From positions 1 to 62,913 of the forward strand of contig VGZH01000024.1 of assembly GCA_016872645.1 (NCBI GenBank): 62,913 bases of DNA, given 5' to 3'. This DNA comes from Planctomycetota bacterium (lineage in GTDB: Bacteria; Planctomycetota; Planctomycetia; Planctomycetales; Planctomycetaceae). The notes beneath the pieces were generated by a model that was not told the origin of the DNA, searched no databases, and saw only the letters and a list, made by a program, of their open reading frames with translations. The position numbers and the translations under genes were made by a program. Of this stretch, positions 8,652-18,534 are shown one piece after another; position 1 is the first letter of the stretch; each line of letters begins with the position of its first letter.

Positions 8652-8975
8652 ATGTATTTTCGGTTCGGAGCGGCGATCGTTCTGGTTGTCGTGGTCAGCG
8701 TCATCGGAGTGGCTTTGGAAACGCAAAGCCTTTCGTATCGCCGCGCGATCTCACGGCAGCGGTACCGCATGGATGTGCTCGTCGAGCAGTACGCACAGAT
8801 GCGGCTTCAAGCTCAACGTCTGGGAGCTCCAGCCCGCACGATCAAGTCGCTCGAAGAAAAACGAGGCGACATGAACAAGCCGGCGCGATCCGCTCAGGCC
8901 GGTCCGAGTTCTCCGTTGGCAATTCCACGCGCCACCCTGGTACTGCCACATTTGAAGGACATCTCTCCCAGATAA
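8652..8975 (+). CDS. Short bitopic protein in the ftsL position
   Basis: 107 residues: a few N-terminal residues, a single membrane helix (FGAAIVLVVVVSVIGVAL), then a helical, Arg/Gln-rich segment (RYRMDVLVEQYAQMRLQAQR) able to form a coiled coil. Size, topology and position between rsmH and ftsI match FtsL, but FtsL is too divergent to confirm by eye. The C-terminal 40 residues look unstructured. The start ATG lacks a strong ribosome binding site. FtsL normally links FtsQB to FtsWI; here it would act with the penicillin-binding protein encoded 62 bases downstream. Confidence 0.55.
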   Translation: MYFRFGAAIVLVVVVSVIGVALETQSLSYRRAISRQRYRMDVLVEQYAQMRLQAQRLGAPARTIKSLEEKRGDMNKPARSAQAGPSSPLAIPRATLVLPHLKDISPR

Positions 8976-9037
8976 CTTTGTAGGTTGGAACCAGCTCACT
9001 TCGAGCGCCGGCCCACCCTACAAAAAACGATCAATTC

Positions 9038-11170
9038 ATGAAGATAGAACACCCTCAATCCGGAGCCTCGAACGAGTCGCTCGCTTGGCGAACGCGATTG
9101 CTCGTCGTTGTGATTTGTGCGTTTTGGATTGTTCTTGGTGGCCGGCTCGTACAATTGCAGTGGTTCAGTCGTCAGCGATTTATGGAGCAGGTTGAAGACC
9201 AAAGCACTTCGTGGGAAGAAATCGCTGCTCGCCCCGGAGACATCCTCGACCGCGAAGGTCGAGTGCTGGCGGCGTCGATTGCCGCGAAGAGTTTCTTCGT
9301 CGTTCCGAGCCAGCTGACGCGACAACCGAAGCAATGGGAATTGGTACAAGCAATCGCCGAGGCGGTCGGGCAGGATGCCGATCAACTGCAAGCCAGGATC
9401 GCGACGCATGGGAAAAAGCACTTTCTGTGGGTCAGCCGGCGAATCACCGACGACGACGTGCTCGCCAAACTGTACGCCCTCGAATCACCGAAGAAAGGGC
9501 TGCAACTCTTCGGATTCCGCGATGAATTTTTGCGGCAGTACCCGCAGGGGCATTTCGCCGCGCATGTGCTCGGTGGGCGCGATTTAGATGGCGTCGGACG
9601 GGGTGGCATCGAACAGACGATGAACGCGAAGCTGGCGGGGAAGCCGGGCTATCGACGACTAATGCTCGATTCGCGACTGCGAGTCATCGAAGTTCAAAAC
9701 GATCTCAATCGAACACCGCAGCACGGACAAAGCGTGACGCTGACGCTCGACACGATCATCCAGATGCACGTCGAGGAAGAACTCGACCGCGTGATGGAGA
9801 AGTGGCGAGCCAAGCATGCAGCGGCAATCGTGCTCGATCCAAAGACTGGCGAAGTGTTGGCGATGGCGTCGCGACCGACCTACGATCCGAATGACCTGAC
9901 ACACGTCAGTATTGAAGCTTGGAAGAATCAGGCAATCGCCGCGATTTGGGAACCCGGATCAACTTTCAAGCCGATGATCGTCGGCTGGGGACTCGAACAT
10001 GGCTTCATCCGCGGTGACGAATCGTTTCATTGCGAAAATGGCCTGTACCGCATGGGCCGCCGCGAACTGCACGATCATCACAAGTACGGCGTGCTCAGCC
10101 TGACTGACGTGCTGGTGAAGTCGAGCAACATCGGCATGGCGAAGATCGGGCAAAAACTTGGCAACGGGGAGTTGTTTCAGGCGGCGGTCACGTTCGGGTT
10201 CGGGCGCCGCACCGGTATCGAGCTGCCCGGCGAGCTCTCCGGAATGTTGGCACCGCTGAAGAAGTGGACGTCGTACTCGACTGGTTCGATTCCGATGGGC
10301 CAAGAGATCGCGGTGACGCCGATTCAACTGCTGGCCGCTCATGGAGCGCTCGCGAACGGCGGCACGCTCATCAGTCCGCACTTGGTTCGAGGCGGTCGCA
10401 CCCAGCCGCTGGGTCGCCCATGGGCCGAGAAGCCCGATCGTGGCGAACGAACGGCCGACGCCAATTCGTTGCTGCAGCAGATCGCGTTTCAAACCGGAGC
10501 CGCTTCTCGGCGAGTGCGAGGCTTTGCGAGTCCCGGAGTCTCGGAGAGCAACGAAGAAGAACAATCGCCAGCTCTGCCACAAAGAGATCCAGAGGTTGGT
10601 CAACCCCGTTCGCTGAATATCGTGGCTCCCGACGACCGCGAGCTGTTGGATGATCGATTCGATCTTACGGATGATGGTCGAAGCGAGAATAGATCGTCAC
10701 TTGAGCTGCAATTGGAACCTCTTCTGGAAGAGCCAACGTTCGGTGAAGACGCTGACAGCTTGCTGTCGTCTCCAGTGGTATCGGCCACGATCAGTGAGGA
10801 TGTCTGCCGCTGGCTCCGCGAATCCGTGATGACCGAGGTCATCAAACGAGGGACGGGCAAGAAGGCACGGCTTGACGACTACACGGTCTTTGGCAAGACG
10901 GGCACGGCCCAGAAACGTGATCCGCAGACGGGCAAGTATTCCAATCAACTGCACGTCAGTTCTTTCGTTGGCGGTGCGCCGGCGGCGAATCCGCGAGTTC
11001 TGGTGCTGGTGATGGTCGACGAGCCAGCGAGTGGTGGCGAACACTTTGGCGGTGATATTGCGGCTCCTCCCGCTCGCGAGATCATTCACAAGGCGCTGCG
11101 ACAACTCGGCGTCGTACCAGAACAGAAACCGCAAAAGACAGCTGATGCCGGTTTCCGTTCTCCTCGGTAA
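9038..11170 (+). CDS. ftsI: Class B penicillin-binding protein (FtsI/PBP3-like)
   Basis: 710 residues. Cross-links peptidoglycan in the periplasm. One N-terminal membrane helix (LLVVVICAFWIVLGGRLV), a PBP-dimer domain (RPGDILDREGRVLA), then the transpeptidase with SxxK as STFK near residue 307, SxN in SSNIGM near 362 and KTG in FGKTGTAQK near 618. All three catalytic motifs are intact. Unusual: about 100 extra low-complexity residues sit between the LISPHLV segment and VVSATISEDV, making the protein longer than typical FtsI (570-620); part of this insert coincides with a palindrome (10465-10555). No PASTA domains. Last gene of the dcw remnant; no murE-ftsZ genes follow. Confidence 0.93.
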   Translation: MKIEHPQSGASNESLAWRTRLLVVVICAFWIVLGGRLVQLQWFSRQRFMEQVEDQSTSWEEIAARPGDILDREGRVLAASIAAKSFFVVPSQLTRQPKQWELVQAIAEAVGQDADQLQARIATHGKKHFLWVSRRITDDDVLAKLYALESPKKGLQLFGFRDEFLRQYPQGHFAAHVLGGRDLDGVGRGGIEQTMNAKLAGKPGYRRLMLDSRLRVIEVQNDLNRTPQHGQSVTLTLDTIIQMHVEEELDRVMEKWRAKHAAAIVLDPKTGEVLAMASRPTYDPNDLTHVSIEAWKNQAIAAIWEPGSTFKPMIVGWGLEHGFIRGDESFHCENGLYRMGRRELHDHHKYGVLSLTDVLVKSSNIGMAKIGQKLGNGELFQAAVTFGFGRRTGIELPGELSGMLAPLKKWTSYSTGSIPMGQEIAVTPIQLLAAHGALANGGTLISPHLVRGGRTQPLGRPWAEKPDRGERTADANSLLQQIAFQTGAASRRVRGFASPGVSESNEEEQSPALPQRDPEVGQPRSLNIVAPDDRELLDDRFDLTDDGRSENRSSLELQLEPLLEEPTFGEDADSLLSSPVVSATISEDVCRWLRESVMTEVIKRGTGKKARLDDYTVFGKTGTAQKRDPQTGKYSNQLHVSSFVGGAPAANPRVLVLVMVDEPASGGEHFGGDIAAPPAREIIHKALRQLGVVPEQKPQKTADAGFRSPR
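10465..10555. repeat. Inverted repeat within the ftsI insertion
   Basis: TTCGTTGCT (10465-10473) is exactly complementary to AGCAACGAA (10547-10555). Between them, read in reverse, is a CTCCGGGACTCG...GCCGAGAAGCGG sequence that resembles the stretch before moxR (13712-13763), so it looks like one copy of a dispersed element. Confidence 0.45.
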
Positions 11171-11182
11171 TTCGCGATCAAG

Positions 11183-13582
11183 TCACTTCAGCTGTTGCAG
11201 CATGAAGTACTGAATGATGTTGACCGCCAGCTTGGTGGCATCTTCCGAGACGTAGCCTTCGCAGGCGATCGCCGACTGGCGTTCGAGTGCGCAACTGATG
11301 TCGTGCTTGCTGTAGATCACGACATAGCGACCATCGATCTCGATCCCTTCAAGGGCCGGTTCGCCGGTGATCACTGTGCTGGCGATGACGCCTCGTCCGG
11401 CGGTTTGATCGGCCCCGCGACGACGCACGGTGCGCAGATCGTTACCGATCTTTGTCGAGTACAGCTCGTGTGTGATCGGAATCCGAGTCAGCGGCTTATC
11501 GGGATACAGCGCCGCCGCAAGTTCGCGGAAACTTCTGTCGAAGGGACTCGAGCTGCAACAGGCATCGGCGAACAAGACACAGCCGTTTTCGAGATATTGT
11601 CTCAGCCGATCTCGCTCAGCGCGAGACAGGTCGAACTTATGTCTCCCGTGCATGTAGGCGATGGGATAGTTGAAGAGGTTCGAATCGCTGACAGCGAGTA
11701 CACGCGGCTTGGTCGCTGCTGACAAACCTGCTGTCTCATTGAGCGCCACAAGGATGTTGCGGAGTGCATGTGGTGCGGTGTCCCAACCGCCGGTGTGTCG
11801 CAGTTGTACGATCTGTAAAAGTCCCGCTTCGATCCGGTCTCGCTGAGCGGCTTGCTCGGCGAGTTCGGCTTGTTTGAGCTTATTCGGCGGCTCGCGACCC
11901 GTGGCGTATGCGACGACATTGACGCCGATGTGCGTGGATTTCGAGACGAAGCCTTTCAGCTCGGGTCGCCGACCCGGCGGTTCGGAGATGCACCATTTTT
12001 CCCAACCACAGGCGATGTCTTCCGGTGAGTACACGATCGCCGTGCGGCAGCCGAAATCGACGCCCCACAAATTCACTTCAGCCTGGCTCAGCAAAAACTC
12101 GCTGCGGAAGATCGGATGTTCCGGTGTGAGCTTCTTCAATTCGGCCTCGCCGTTCGGGTACATCCGCTTGATCAAGTCTCGGAAGCCGTCGTCGAACCCC
12201 GCCGCGTTGCAGTTGCCGACCGCAAAGAGAAATCCGCCGGCATTGACGTACTCGCGCAGCAATTCGACTTCGGGGTCGCCGAAGGCCGGCTGGTCTTTGC
12301 CAGACAGGAACAGCACCGGTGCCTGCATCAAATCGGCGACGCCCCCCCCCTTGAGGGCTTTGTCCATTTCGACGACCTGCCACGTCACCAGCTTCGGCCA
12401 CTTCGGCATGCCACTGATCATGTCAGTGAGGTTGTGAACGTCATGGCGATGTCGATTCCAATCCTCGACGGCGACCCCTTTCGCGTTGCGTTCGGCTGAC
12501 GGTCCAAACTTCAGCTTGTTGATCAGCACCGGAGCCATCCCCTTCGACAGGAACAGCAAGGCGAAACTCGTCCCCACAATCGGTTCGGTTTCCCCAGCAC
12601 CACTGCCAACCCAGAAACCTTCCGCCTGCGACTGGCCTCGGATGAGAAACGCCGCCCCTTCGCGGAACCAATCGTGGTTGCCGAAGAACCGCAGACCGCT
12701 CAGTCGGCCGGCACGCTCCAGACCGTAGAGGTAGTACAGCACTCCGCCGATCGCGCCATTCCCGACGTTGTGGCCGACCGCAAAGTGCGATCGCAGCCAA
12801 TTCAGACCACGTTCCAACGCTTCATTACGAGCCTCGTCGCGACAGCAATCGGGCAGGCCATCCGCTCCAACATTGGAATCATCCGGCAACATCGAATCAG
12901 CCATCACCAGGGAAGCGATGCCCGCCACGCTCATCGTGCCGGAGGAGTTTCCGTCTCCGGCCTGGTAGCCCCAGCCCCCATTCGCCGATTGTGCCTTGAT
13001 CCAATGTTGTCGAGTCAACTCCCAACCTTTTCGGCTGGTCGGAATGCCTGCGAAGGCGGCCTCACGCAGTCCGAGCACGGCATATTGTGTGTTGCTGTGG
13101 TCCGAACCAGACGCACCGGGCGACAAGCGATATGACCACCAACCCGGATGCGGTCCATTCGTGTCTTGAGCGACTTCGAGCTTGTGGACGATCGCCAACA
13201 TTCGAGCGCGGTCACGTTTTTCGTCCTTCGCCGCCGCGTAGACCATCAATTGCAAGCCGGCCTCGTAGGTTGATTCCGGAGCCGATTTCGAACGCAAAAA
13301 ATCCAGCGCCTTTTGAATGGGCGGATCCTGCGGTGTCATCCCGATGTTCAACAACGCCAGTGTCGCCAGAGCCGTTGGGCCGGTCGGATACATCGCGTTG
13401 AGTCCACATTCCCAGTGACCATCGGGGCTTTGGTTGGTAAGTAAAAACTGCTTGCCCTTTTCGATGGACTTGATCACCGCTTCCGGCTTGAGGCCGTCCG
13501 CCGCGCGAAGGTGCTCACTGGCAGCAACCGCGAAAAGCGTGAATGTGAGACCCAAAAACCATCGACGAGAATAACGATTCAC
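11183..13582 (-). CDS. Tat-exported prenyltransferase/squalene-cyclase-fold and DUF4159 protein
   Basis: 799 residues, GTG start with AAGGA seven bases upstream. The N-terminus has a twin-arginine signal (SRRWFLGLTFTLFAVAAS, cleavage near AADG), so export folded through Tat is likely. Residues about 35-380 show repeats of the alpha/alpha-barrel type found in squalene cyclase and prenyltransferase families (DGHWECGLNAMYPTGPTALA, NGGWGYQAGDG). The C-terminal half has two DUF4159-like halves: PVLFLSGKDQPAF...FLFAVGNCNAAGFDDGFR, and a second with FADACCSSSPFDRSFREL. A run of nine identical bases (12342-12350) lies in the coding sequence. Function is unknown; such proteins are common in planctomycetes, often near MoxR/DUF58 genes as here. 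Confidence 0.8.
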   Translation of the reverse strand: MNRYSRRWFLGLTFTLFAVAASEHLRAADGLKPEAVIKSIEKGKQFLLTNQSPDGHWECGLNAMYPTGPTALATLALLNIGMTPQDPPIQKALDFLRSKSAPESTYEAGLQLMVYAAAKDEKRDRARMLAIVHKLEVAQDTNGPHPGWWSYRLSPGASGSDHSNTQYAVLGLREAAFAGIPTSRKGWELTRQHWIKAQSANGGWGYQAGDGNSSGTMSVAGIASLVMADSMLPDDSNVGADGLPDCCRDEARNEALERGLNWLRSHFAVGHNVGNGAIGGVLYYLYGLERAGRLSGLRFFGNHDWFREGAAFLIRGQSQAEGFWVGSGAGETEPIVGTSFALLFLSKGMAPVLINKLKFGPSAERNAKGVAVEDWNRHRHDVHNLTDMISGMPKWPKLVTWQVVEMDKALKGGGVADLMQAPVLFLSGKDQPAFGDPEVELLREYVNAGGFLFAVGNCNAAGFDDGFRDLIKRMYPNGEAELKKLTPEHPIFRSEFLLSQAEVNLWGVDFGCRTAIVYSPEDIACGWEKWCISEPPGRRPELKGFVSKSTHIGVNVVAYATGREPPNKLKQAELAEQAAQRDRIEAGLLQIVQLRHTGGWDTAPHALRNILVALNETAGLSAATKPRVLAVSDSNLFNYPIAYMHGRHKFDLSRAERDRLRQYLENGCVLFADACCSSSPFDRSFRELAAALYPDKPLTRIPITHELYSTKIGNDLRTVRRRGADQTAGRGVIASTVITGEPALEGIEIDGRYVVIYSKHDISCALERQSAIACEGYVSEDATKLAVNIIQYFMLQQLK

Positions 13583-13682
13583 GGCGTTTCCTTACGGTCA
13601 ACACGAGGGGCAGGGCACTCAGTACTCTCTCTCCCGGCTGCCTTTTACAATCCATCTCCGACCCCGACCACCTCAATCCGAG

Positions 13683-13722
13683 TCGCGGAGCGATTCGGCG
13701 ACGTCGCTGAGTCGCTCCGCGA
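13683..13722. repeat. Palindrome upstream of moxR
   Basis: TCGCGGAGCGA (13683-13693) and its exact reverse complement TCGCTCCGCGA (13712-13722) are separated by 18 bases. It lies in the gap between two divergent genes, and the open frame of moxR runs through it. Confidence 0.6.
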
Positions 13723-13747
13723 TTCCGATTCCGAAAGCGAGTTTGCC

Positions 13748-14761
<1,014 letters not shown>

Positions 14762-14831
14762 TCGTCGCTCAAATCGGAAAATCAAGCGGCGGTCGGCTCA
14801 GCCAACGCGTTGGTTGATTTGGGTGAATATT

Positions 14832-16907
14832 TTACAGTCGGCGAGCAAGATCGCTGTAGGTTTGGAACGCGGAGTCGATCTGAACGGTCTCGCGTCGCGT
14901 GACCGTCGGGCGATTCGCGGCGAAAGACGTTGCGGCTGAGTTGAGTTGGAGCGCGATGTTGCCGCTGGCGTTTTTGTAGCCGTTGACCTGGATTTGGTAT
15001 TGTGTGCCAGCAACGGCATTGATGGTTACTTCGCTGGTCAAAATGCCGCCGAAGTAGTCGGCATCATCGTTCTGGGCAACCAATCGCAGAGCGGTGACAG
15101 AGCCGCCCGTGTACACGCCGAGTGTCGTGTCGAACGAACTGCCCGACGTGCTAATCGTGAATCGGCCACTGCTCGGCGCGGTCCAGGTGAACCAGACCGA
15201 CTTGCTGCCGGAGATTTCGGCCGGGTTCGGTTCGCCGGCCTCGCTGGTGGCTGCGCGGTTGTCGCTGATCGCGGTGACGCTGCTGCCGGTGAGCTGCACT
15301 CGGTCAGCGAAATTATCGTTCGTGCGATTGGCCAAGTCATTGTCTTGAATCATGACCGTGGCCGATTCACGGGTCGCATTTACCGAGTAATTCGAGTGGC
15401 TCGCGAGTGTCAGCACGACGTTCTCGGTCCCCTCGGCGAGTGCGTCGTCCACCGGGTTGACCGAGAACGTCACCGACTTGCGTCCCGCTGGAATCGTGAT
15501 CGAGTCACCGAGCCGGACGTAGTCGCTGCCGTTCGTCGCGCTGCCGGAGACGGTGTAGTACACCGTCAGCGATGACGTGGTCGATCCGGTGCGCGTGATT
15601 TGGTACTGGCCGCGATTGACGGTTTGTCCCACGCGAGTCTCCGCAGCCACGGAGTCTGTGGCTTGCAGGCTGATCGTCGGCAGCACGCGATCGTTGTCGG
15701 CGATCGTGACGGTCGCGCTAGTGCGGCGGCTGTCGAAATTGTAGGCCGATGACGATTGCAGCGTCGCGATCACCGATTCACTCGGTTCGCTGAGGCTGTC
15801 GTCCACCGGCCCGACCGTCAGCGTGACCGACGACTGTCCCGCCGGGATCGTCACTTGAGTCGGCAAGCTCGAATAATCCGAGGCGCTGGTTGCCGAACCG
15901 CTGTAGCTCAGCGACACAACCAGTGCAGAAGTGGTCGAGCCGGTGCGACTGATCGTGTACGTCCCCGTGTTGGCCGTTTGGCTGACGGTGGTCTCGGCCG
16001 CAGCCGCGTCGGTCGCGACGATGCTCAGTGTCGGCAGCACGGTCCCGCCATCAGTTCCACTGCCGGTGACTCCGGCGATGTTCGTGATCCAATCGGCGTA
16101 AGCATCGACACGCGTGTCGAACGAGTGATCGCCAATCGAAGCATTCGGCGAGTCTCCACCGGAGGTGACTCCCGCGATGTATTTCACGCCGTTGATCGTG
16201 ACGAATGCCGGCCCGCCGCTGTCTCCCGGTGCGGTGTTGGCCTCGGTGTTGTTGTCGAAGTCCCAGTGGATCAGCGTGCGGGTCACTTGGTCGATCGGCG
16301 TCGTGCCGACGCGTTTGATGCCGAAGTCGCCGTTCGTCCCCGTCGTCCCGTTGCCGCCGCCGCCGAAGCCAACCAGAGTCAACAACTGTCCGACCTGCGG
16401 GATGCCTCGGAAGATGTCCATCGGAGTGATGCCGATCACCGGCTGGCTGAGCTTGTAAATCGCGATGTCATTGGCCGAGTCACTGCCGATGGCGTTGCGG
16501 TTGTAGTTCGGATGCACATAGACCCGTTCCGTCTGATACGAGCGCCCGCCAACCGTGAATGTCCCGGATGTGTTGCCGACTCCCTCGGCACAATGCGCCG
16601 CCGTCAACACATACTGCGGAGCGATCAGTGTTCCAGTGCAAAAATGATAGCCGCTTTCGCCAATCAGTCCGACAGCGGGATAGTCCGATGTCTGCGTTCC
16701 GTTGACGATCCGAGTTGAGATGGCCGTTTGACTGTGCTGATGCAATGCCATTGCGCCGGACTGCGACACACTGACGGCTGACATCACAGCACGTGGTTCG
16801 AACGTTTCGGCCGGAGTGAATCGCTGCGAGTAAACCAGAGCGTTTTGGCGGCGATGAATTTGACCGTTCCACATCTTCTGCCACGACGAAAACCAGATCT
16901 TCCGCAT
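14832..16907 (-). CDS. Exported trypsin-like serine protease with two Calx-beta domains
   Basis: 691 residues from the ATG at 16907; the frame extends slightly further upstream. The N-terminus carries the planctomycete motif ETFEPRAVMSA instead of a classical signal peptide. The S1 protease domain starts at RIVNGTQTSDYPAVG, with His in LTAAHC, Asp in NDIAIYKL and Ser in PGDSGGP, so the triad is complete. Two Calx-beta repeats follow (QYQITRTGSTTSSL... with VDDALAEGTENVVLTL), then a C-terminal PPC-like beta domain (SVWFTWTAPSSGRFTISTSG). It probably acts outside the cytoplasm. Two copies of a 16-bp motif shared with the ECF sigma gene precede it. Confidence 0.88.
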   Translation of the reverse strand: MRKIWFSSWQKMWNGQIHRRQNALVYSQRFTPAETFEPRAVMSAVSVSQSGAMALHQHSQTAISTRIVNGTQTSDYPAVGLIGESGYHFCTGTLIAPQYVLTAAHCAEGVGNTSGTFTVGGRSYQTERVYVHPNYNRNAIGSDSANDIAIYKLSQPVIGITPMDIFRGIPQVGQLLTLVGFGGGGNGTTGTNGDFGIKRVGTTPIDQVTRTLIHWDFDNNTEANTAPGDSGGPAFVTINGVKYIAGVTSGGDSPNASIGDHSFDTRVDAYADWITNIAGVTGSGTDGGTVLPTLSIVATDAAAAETTVSQTANTGTYTISRTGSTTSALVVSLSYSGSATSASDYSSLPTQVTIPAGQSSVTLTVGPVDDSLSEPSESVIATLQSSSAYNFDSRRTSATVTIADNDRVLPTISLQATDSVAAETRVGQTVNRGQYQITRTGSTTSSLTVYYTVSGSATNGSDYVRLGDSITIPAGRKSVTFSVNPVDDALAEGTENVVLTLASHSNYSVNATRESATVMIQDNDLANRTNDNFADRVQLTGSSVTAISDNRAATSEAGEPNPAEISGSKSVWFTWTAPSSGRFTISTSGSSFDTTLGVYTGGSVTALRLVAQNDDADYFGGILTSEVTINAVAGTQYQIQVNGYKNASGNIALQLNSAATSFAANRPTVTRRETVQIDSAFQTYSDLARRL

Positions 16908-16945
16908 GATGTGACCCTTACTGCAAGGAGGCTTGTGACGTGAGG

Positions 16946-16961
16946 CTCGCACGCGAGATCA
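16946..16961 (-). promoter_or_regulatory. Shared 16-bp upstream motif, copy 1 (protease gene)
   Basis: CTCGCACGCGAGATCA on the plus strand, 38 bases before the protease start. Differs from copy 2 at two positions. Confidence 0.45.
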
Positions 16962-17005
16962 CCTCTGGTCCGTCACTAAATCAGGTACGGAGCACACGCC
17001 AATTT

Positions 17006-17021
17006 CTTGCACGCGAAATCA
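17006..17021 (-). promoter_or_regulatory. Shared 16-bp upstream motif, copy 2 (protease gene)
   Basis: CTTGCACGCGAAATCA, 60 bases upstream of copy 1 and in the same orientation. Confidence 0.45.
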
Positions 17022-17165
17022 CGGCCGTGGAAATTTGCGGTTACCCGCCAACCGAGTTGAAAGACAGAATCAACCCGGTTTGTCACACAAAGACACGAAG
17101 TGGGCATCCAAATCGATTGAGCACATCGTCGTGCTTTTTTAAAAGCCGCTGCTGAAAGATATGTC

Positions 17166-18395
17166 TCAGAGGGCAACCGGGCGTTTGCCGTTCGGCTTCG
17201 CGCGGAGCGTCAGGGTCGAGTGTTTATCAACCGATTCGGCGACATCAGATTTCCACAAGCTCGCGGCAGACAAGCCGGCGACTCCCACCAGTGACGTCCA
17301 TTGCGAGTACGACCACGAAGCGCTCGCGTCCTGGCCGTCGGCGGGTGCCTCGTTTGAGTTTTCGGCGGCGGAAACGGGCTCACCATCAACGAGTCGCAAC
17401 TTTGAAGAACGTCCTGAACTGTTTTCCAGCACCGAGGGGAATCGGGAGAAGAACGAATCGAGTGACTGCGTCTCATTTGTTGAGACCGCAGGATTGATCG
17501 TCGGCTGAGCTACTTCGGCCAACTTGGCGACCGGAGCGTCTCGGGCCACAGTTTCGATGTCTTTGCGAGTCGCCAATTCAAATGTTGGATTGCTTCTGAC
17601 GACGGCTCGCGTTGGCAGGACTGCGGCCATCGCCGACTCTTCCGTTGTCGCTGGCGCTGCTCCTGGCAGCGTGAATGTTTGTGCGTCAAGCCGTTGCGAC
17701 CACGAGGCCACTTCCGCTTTAGCCGCTGCGATGACATCCGTTGTCTTGGTTTCGTCAGCCACAAAATCCTCGGCCGAGAGGTTATCGCTTTGAGAAATGA
17801 ATTTCGCTGACTCACTCGACGATTGCGGCGTGAAGTCCAGGAAGTCATTGCCGGACGCCCCGAAGACATCGGTGTTGCTCAAGAAATCACTAGTCAGGCA
17901 TTGGCTGTTCCTGAACGATGCAGTGTCGCTGTTGTCATCGAACATCCCGCTGTCGATCAACACGTCGATCGTTGTGTCGGGAAAGAACGTGATCGCGAGT
18001 ACGTCTTCGTAGAAAAAGTCCGGCTCGGAATTCCACAAGTCGTTGAGCAGTGTCCAAGCTATGTCAGATTCGGCGGCGCTCAACGCTTCGCCACTTGCGG
18101 CCTCTGGGGCAATATCTATCGGCAGTCCCATTTCAATTTCATCATGGCCCGGATTGGCAGATTGCGACTCTCCGTGCAGCGTGTCCGCACTCGCCGTTGG
18201 CCCGAGCGAATCAAACGTCGGATCTTCGATCAGCCAATACGCACCGACCGTCTCGACGACCAAAACGGCGGAGAGATTCCAACGCCGTTCGAGTGTCTCC
18301 AACCGCGACGCAGAACGGTGACGAGCACGCGGCCGACTGACATGACAACTAGGTCCACTTTGCCAGCAACGCCAAAAGTTTGAAAACCGACGCAT
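17166..18395 (-). CDS. Exported protein of unknown function with LERRWNLS motif
   Basis: 409 residues from ATG 18395. The N-terminus is basic and includes SRLETLERRWNLSA, the planctomycete FEPR/LERR-type motif seen in extracellular proteins of this phylum. The body is acidic, Ser/Asp-rich and without recognisable domains. Near the C-terminus is a weakly hydrophobic segment (WTSLVGVAGLSAASLW) followed by a basic tail (RAKPNGKRPVAL), which could be a sorting or membrane anchor. It lies between the exoprotease and the kinase/ECF pair, all on the minus strand, and has a copy of the 16-bp motif right before its start. It may be a surface partner or substrate of the same regulon; no function is assigned. 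Confidence 0.6.
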   Translation of the reverse strand: MRRFSNFWRCWQSGPSCHVSRPRARHRSASRLETLERRWNLSAVLVVETVGAYWLIEDPTFDSLGPTASADTLHGESQSANPGHDEIEMGLPIDIAPEAASGEALSAAESDIAWTLLNDLWNSEPDFFYEDVLAITFFPDTTIDVLIDSGMFDDNSDTASFRNSQCLTSDFLSNTDVFGASGNDFLDFTPQSSSESAKFISQSDNLSAEDFVADETKTTDVIAAAKAEVASWSQRLDAQTFTLPGAAPATTEESAMAAVLPTRAVVRSNPTFELATRKDIETVARDAPVAKLAEVAQPTINPAVSTNETQSLDSFFSRFPSVLENSSGRSSKLRLVDGEPVSAAENSNEAPADGQDASASWSYSQWTSLVGVAGLSAASLWKSDVAESVDKHSTLTLRAKPNGKRPVAL

Positions 18396-18412
18396 GTACA
18401 CCCCTTTTGTCT

Positions 18413-18428
18413 CTCGCACGCCAGATCA
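18413..18428 (-). promoter_or_regulatory. Shared 16-bp upstream motif, copy 3 (LERRWNLS protein gene)
   Basis: CTCGCACGCCAGATCA, 17 bases before the start codon, one mismatch from copy 1. Confidence 0.45.
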
Positions 18429-18534
18429 GGCCTGAGTTCAAAGTATTTCAGGCCGTCAAGGACAACCAGCGATTTCTGGAATCAGGATTCAATTTCGCAC
18501 AAACCCGAAGCATTGTGACTTTGAGTCTGTGAAA

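Noticed and set aside
15756-16718. 320-residue frame antisense to the protease
   Set aside because: The opposite strand carries an intact catalytic triad and Calx-beta repeats.
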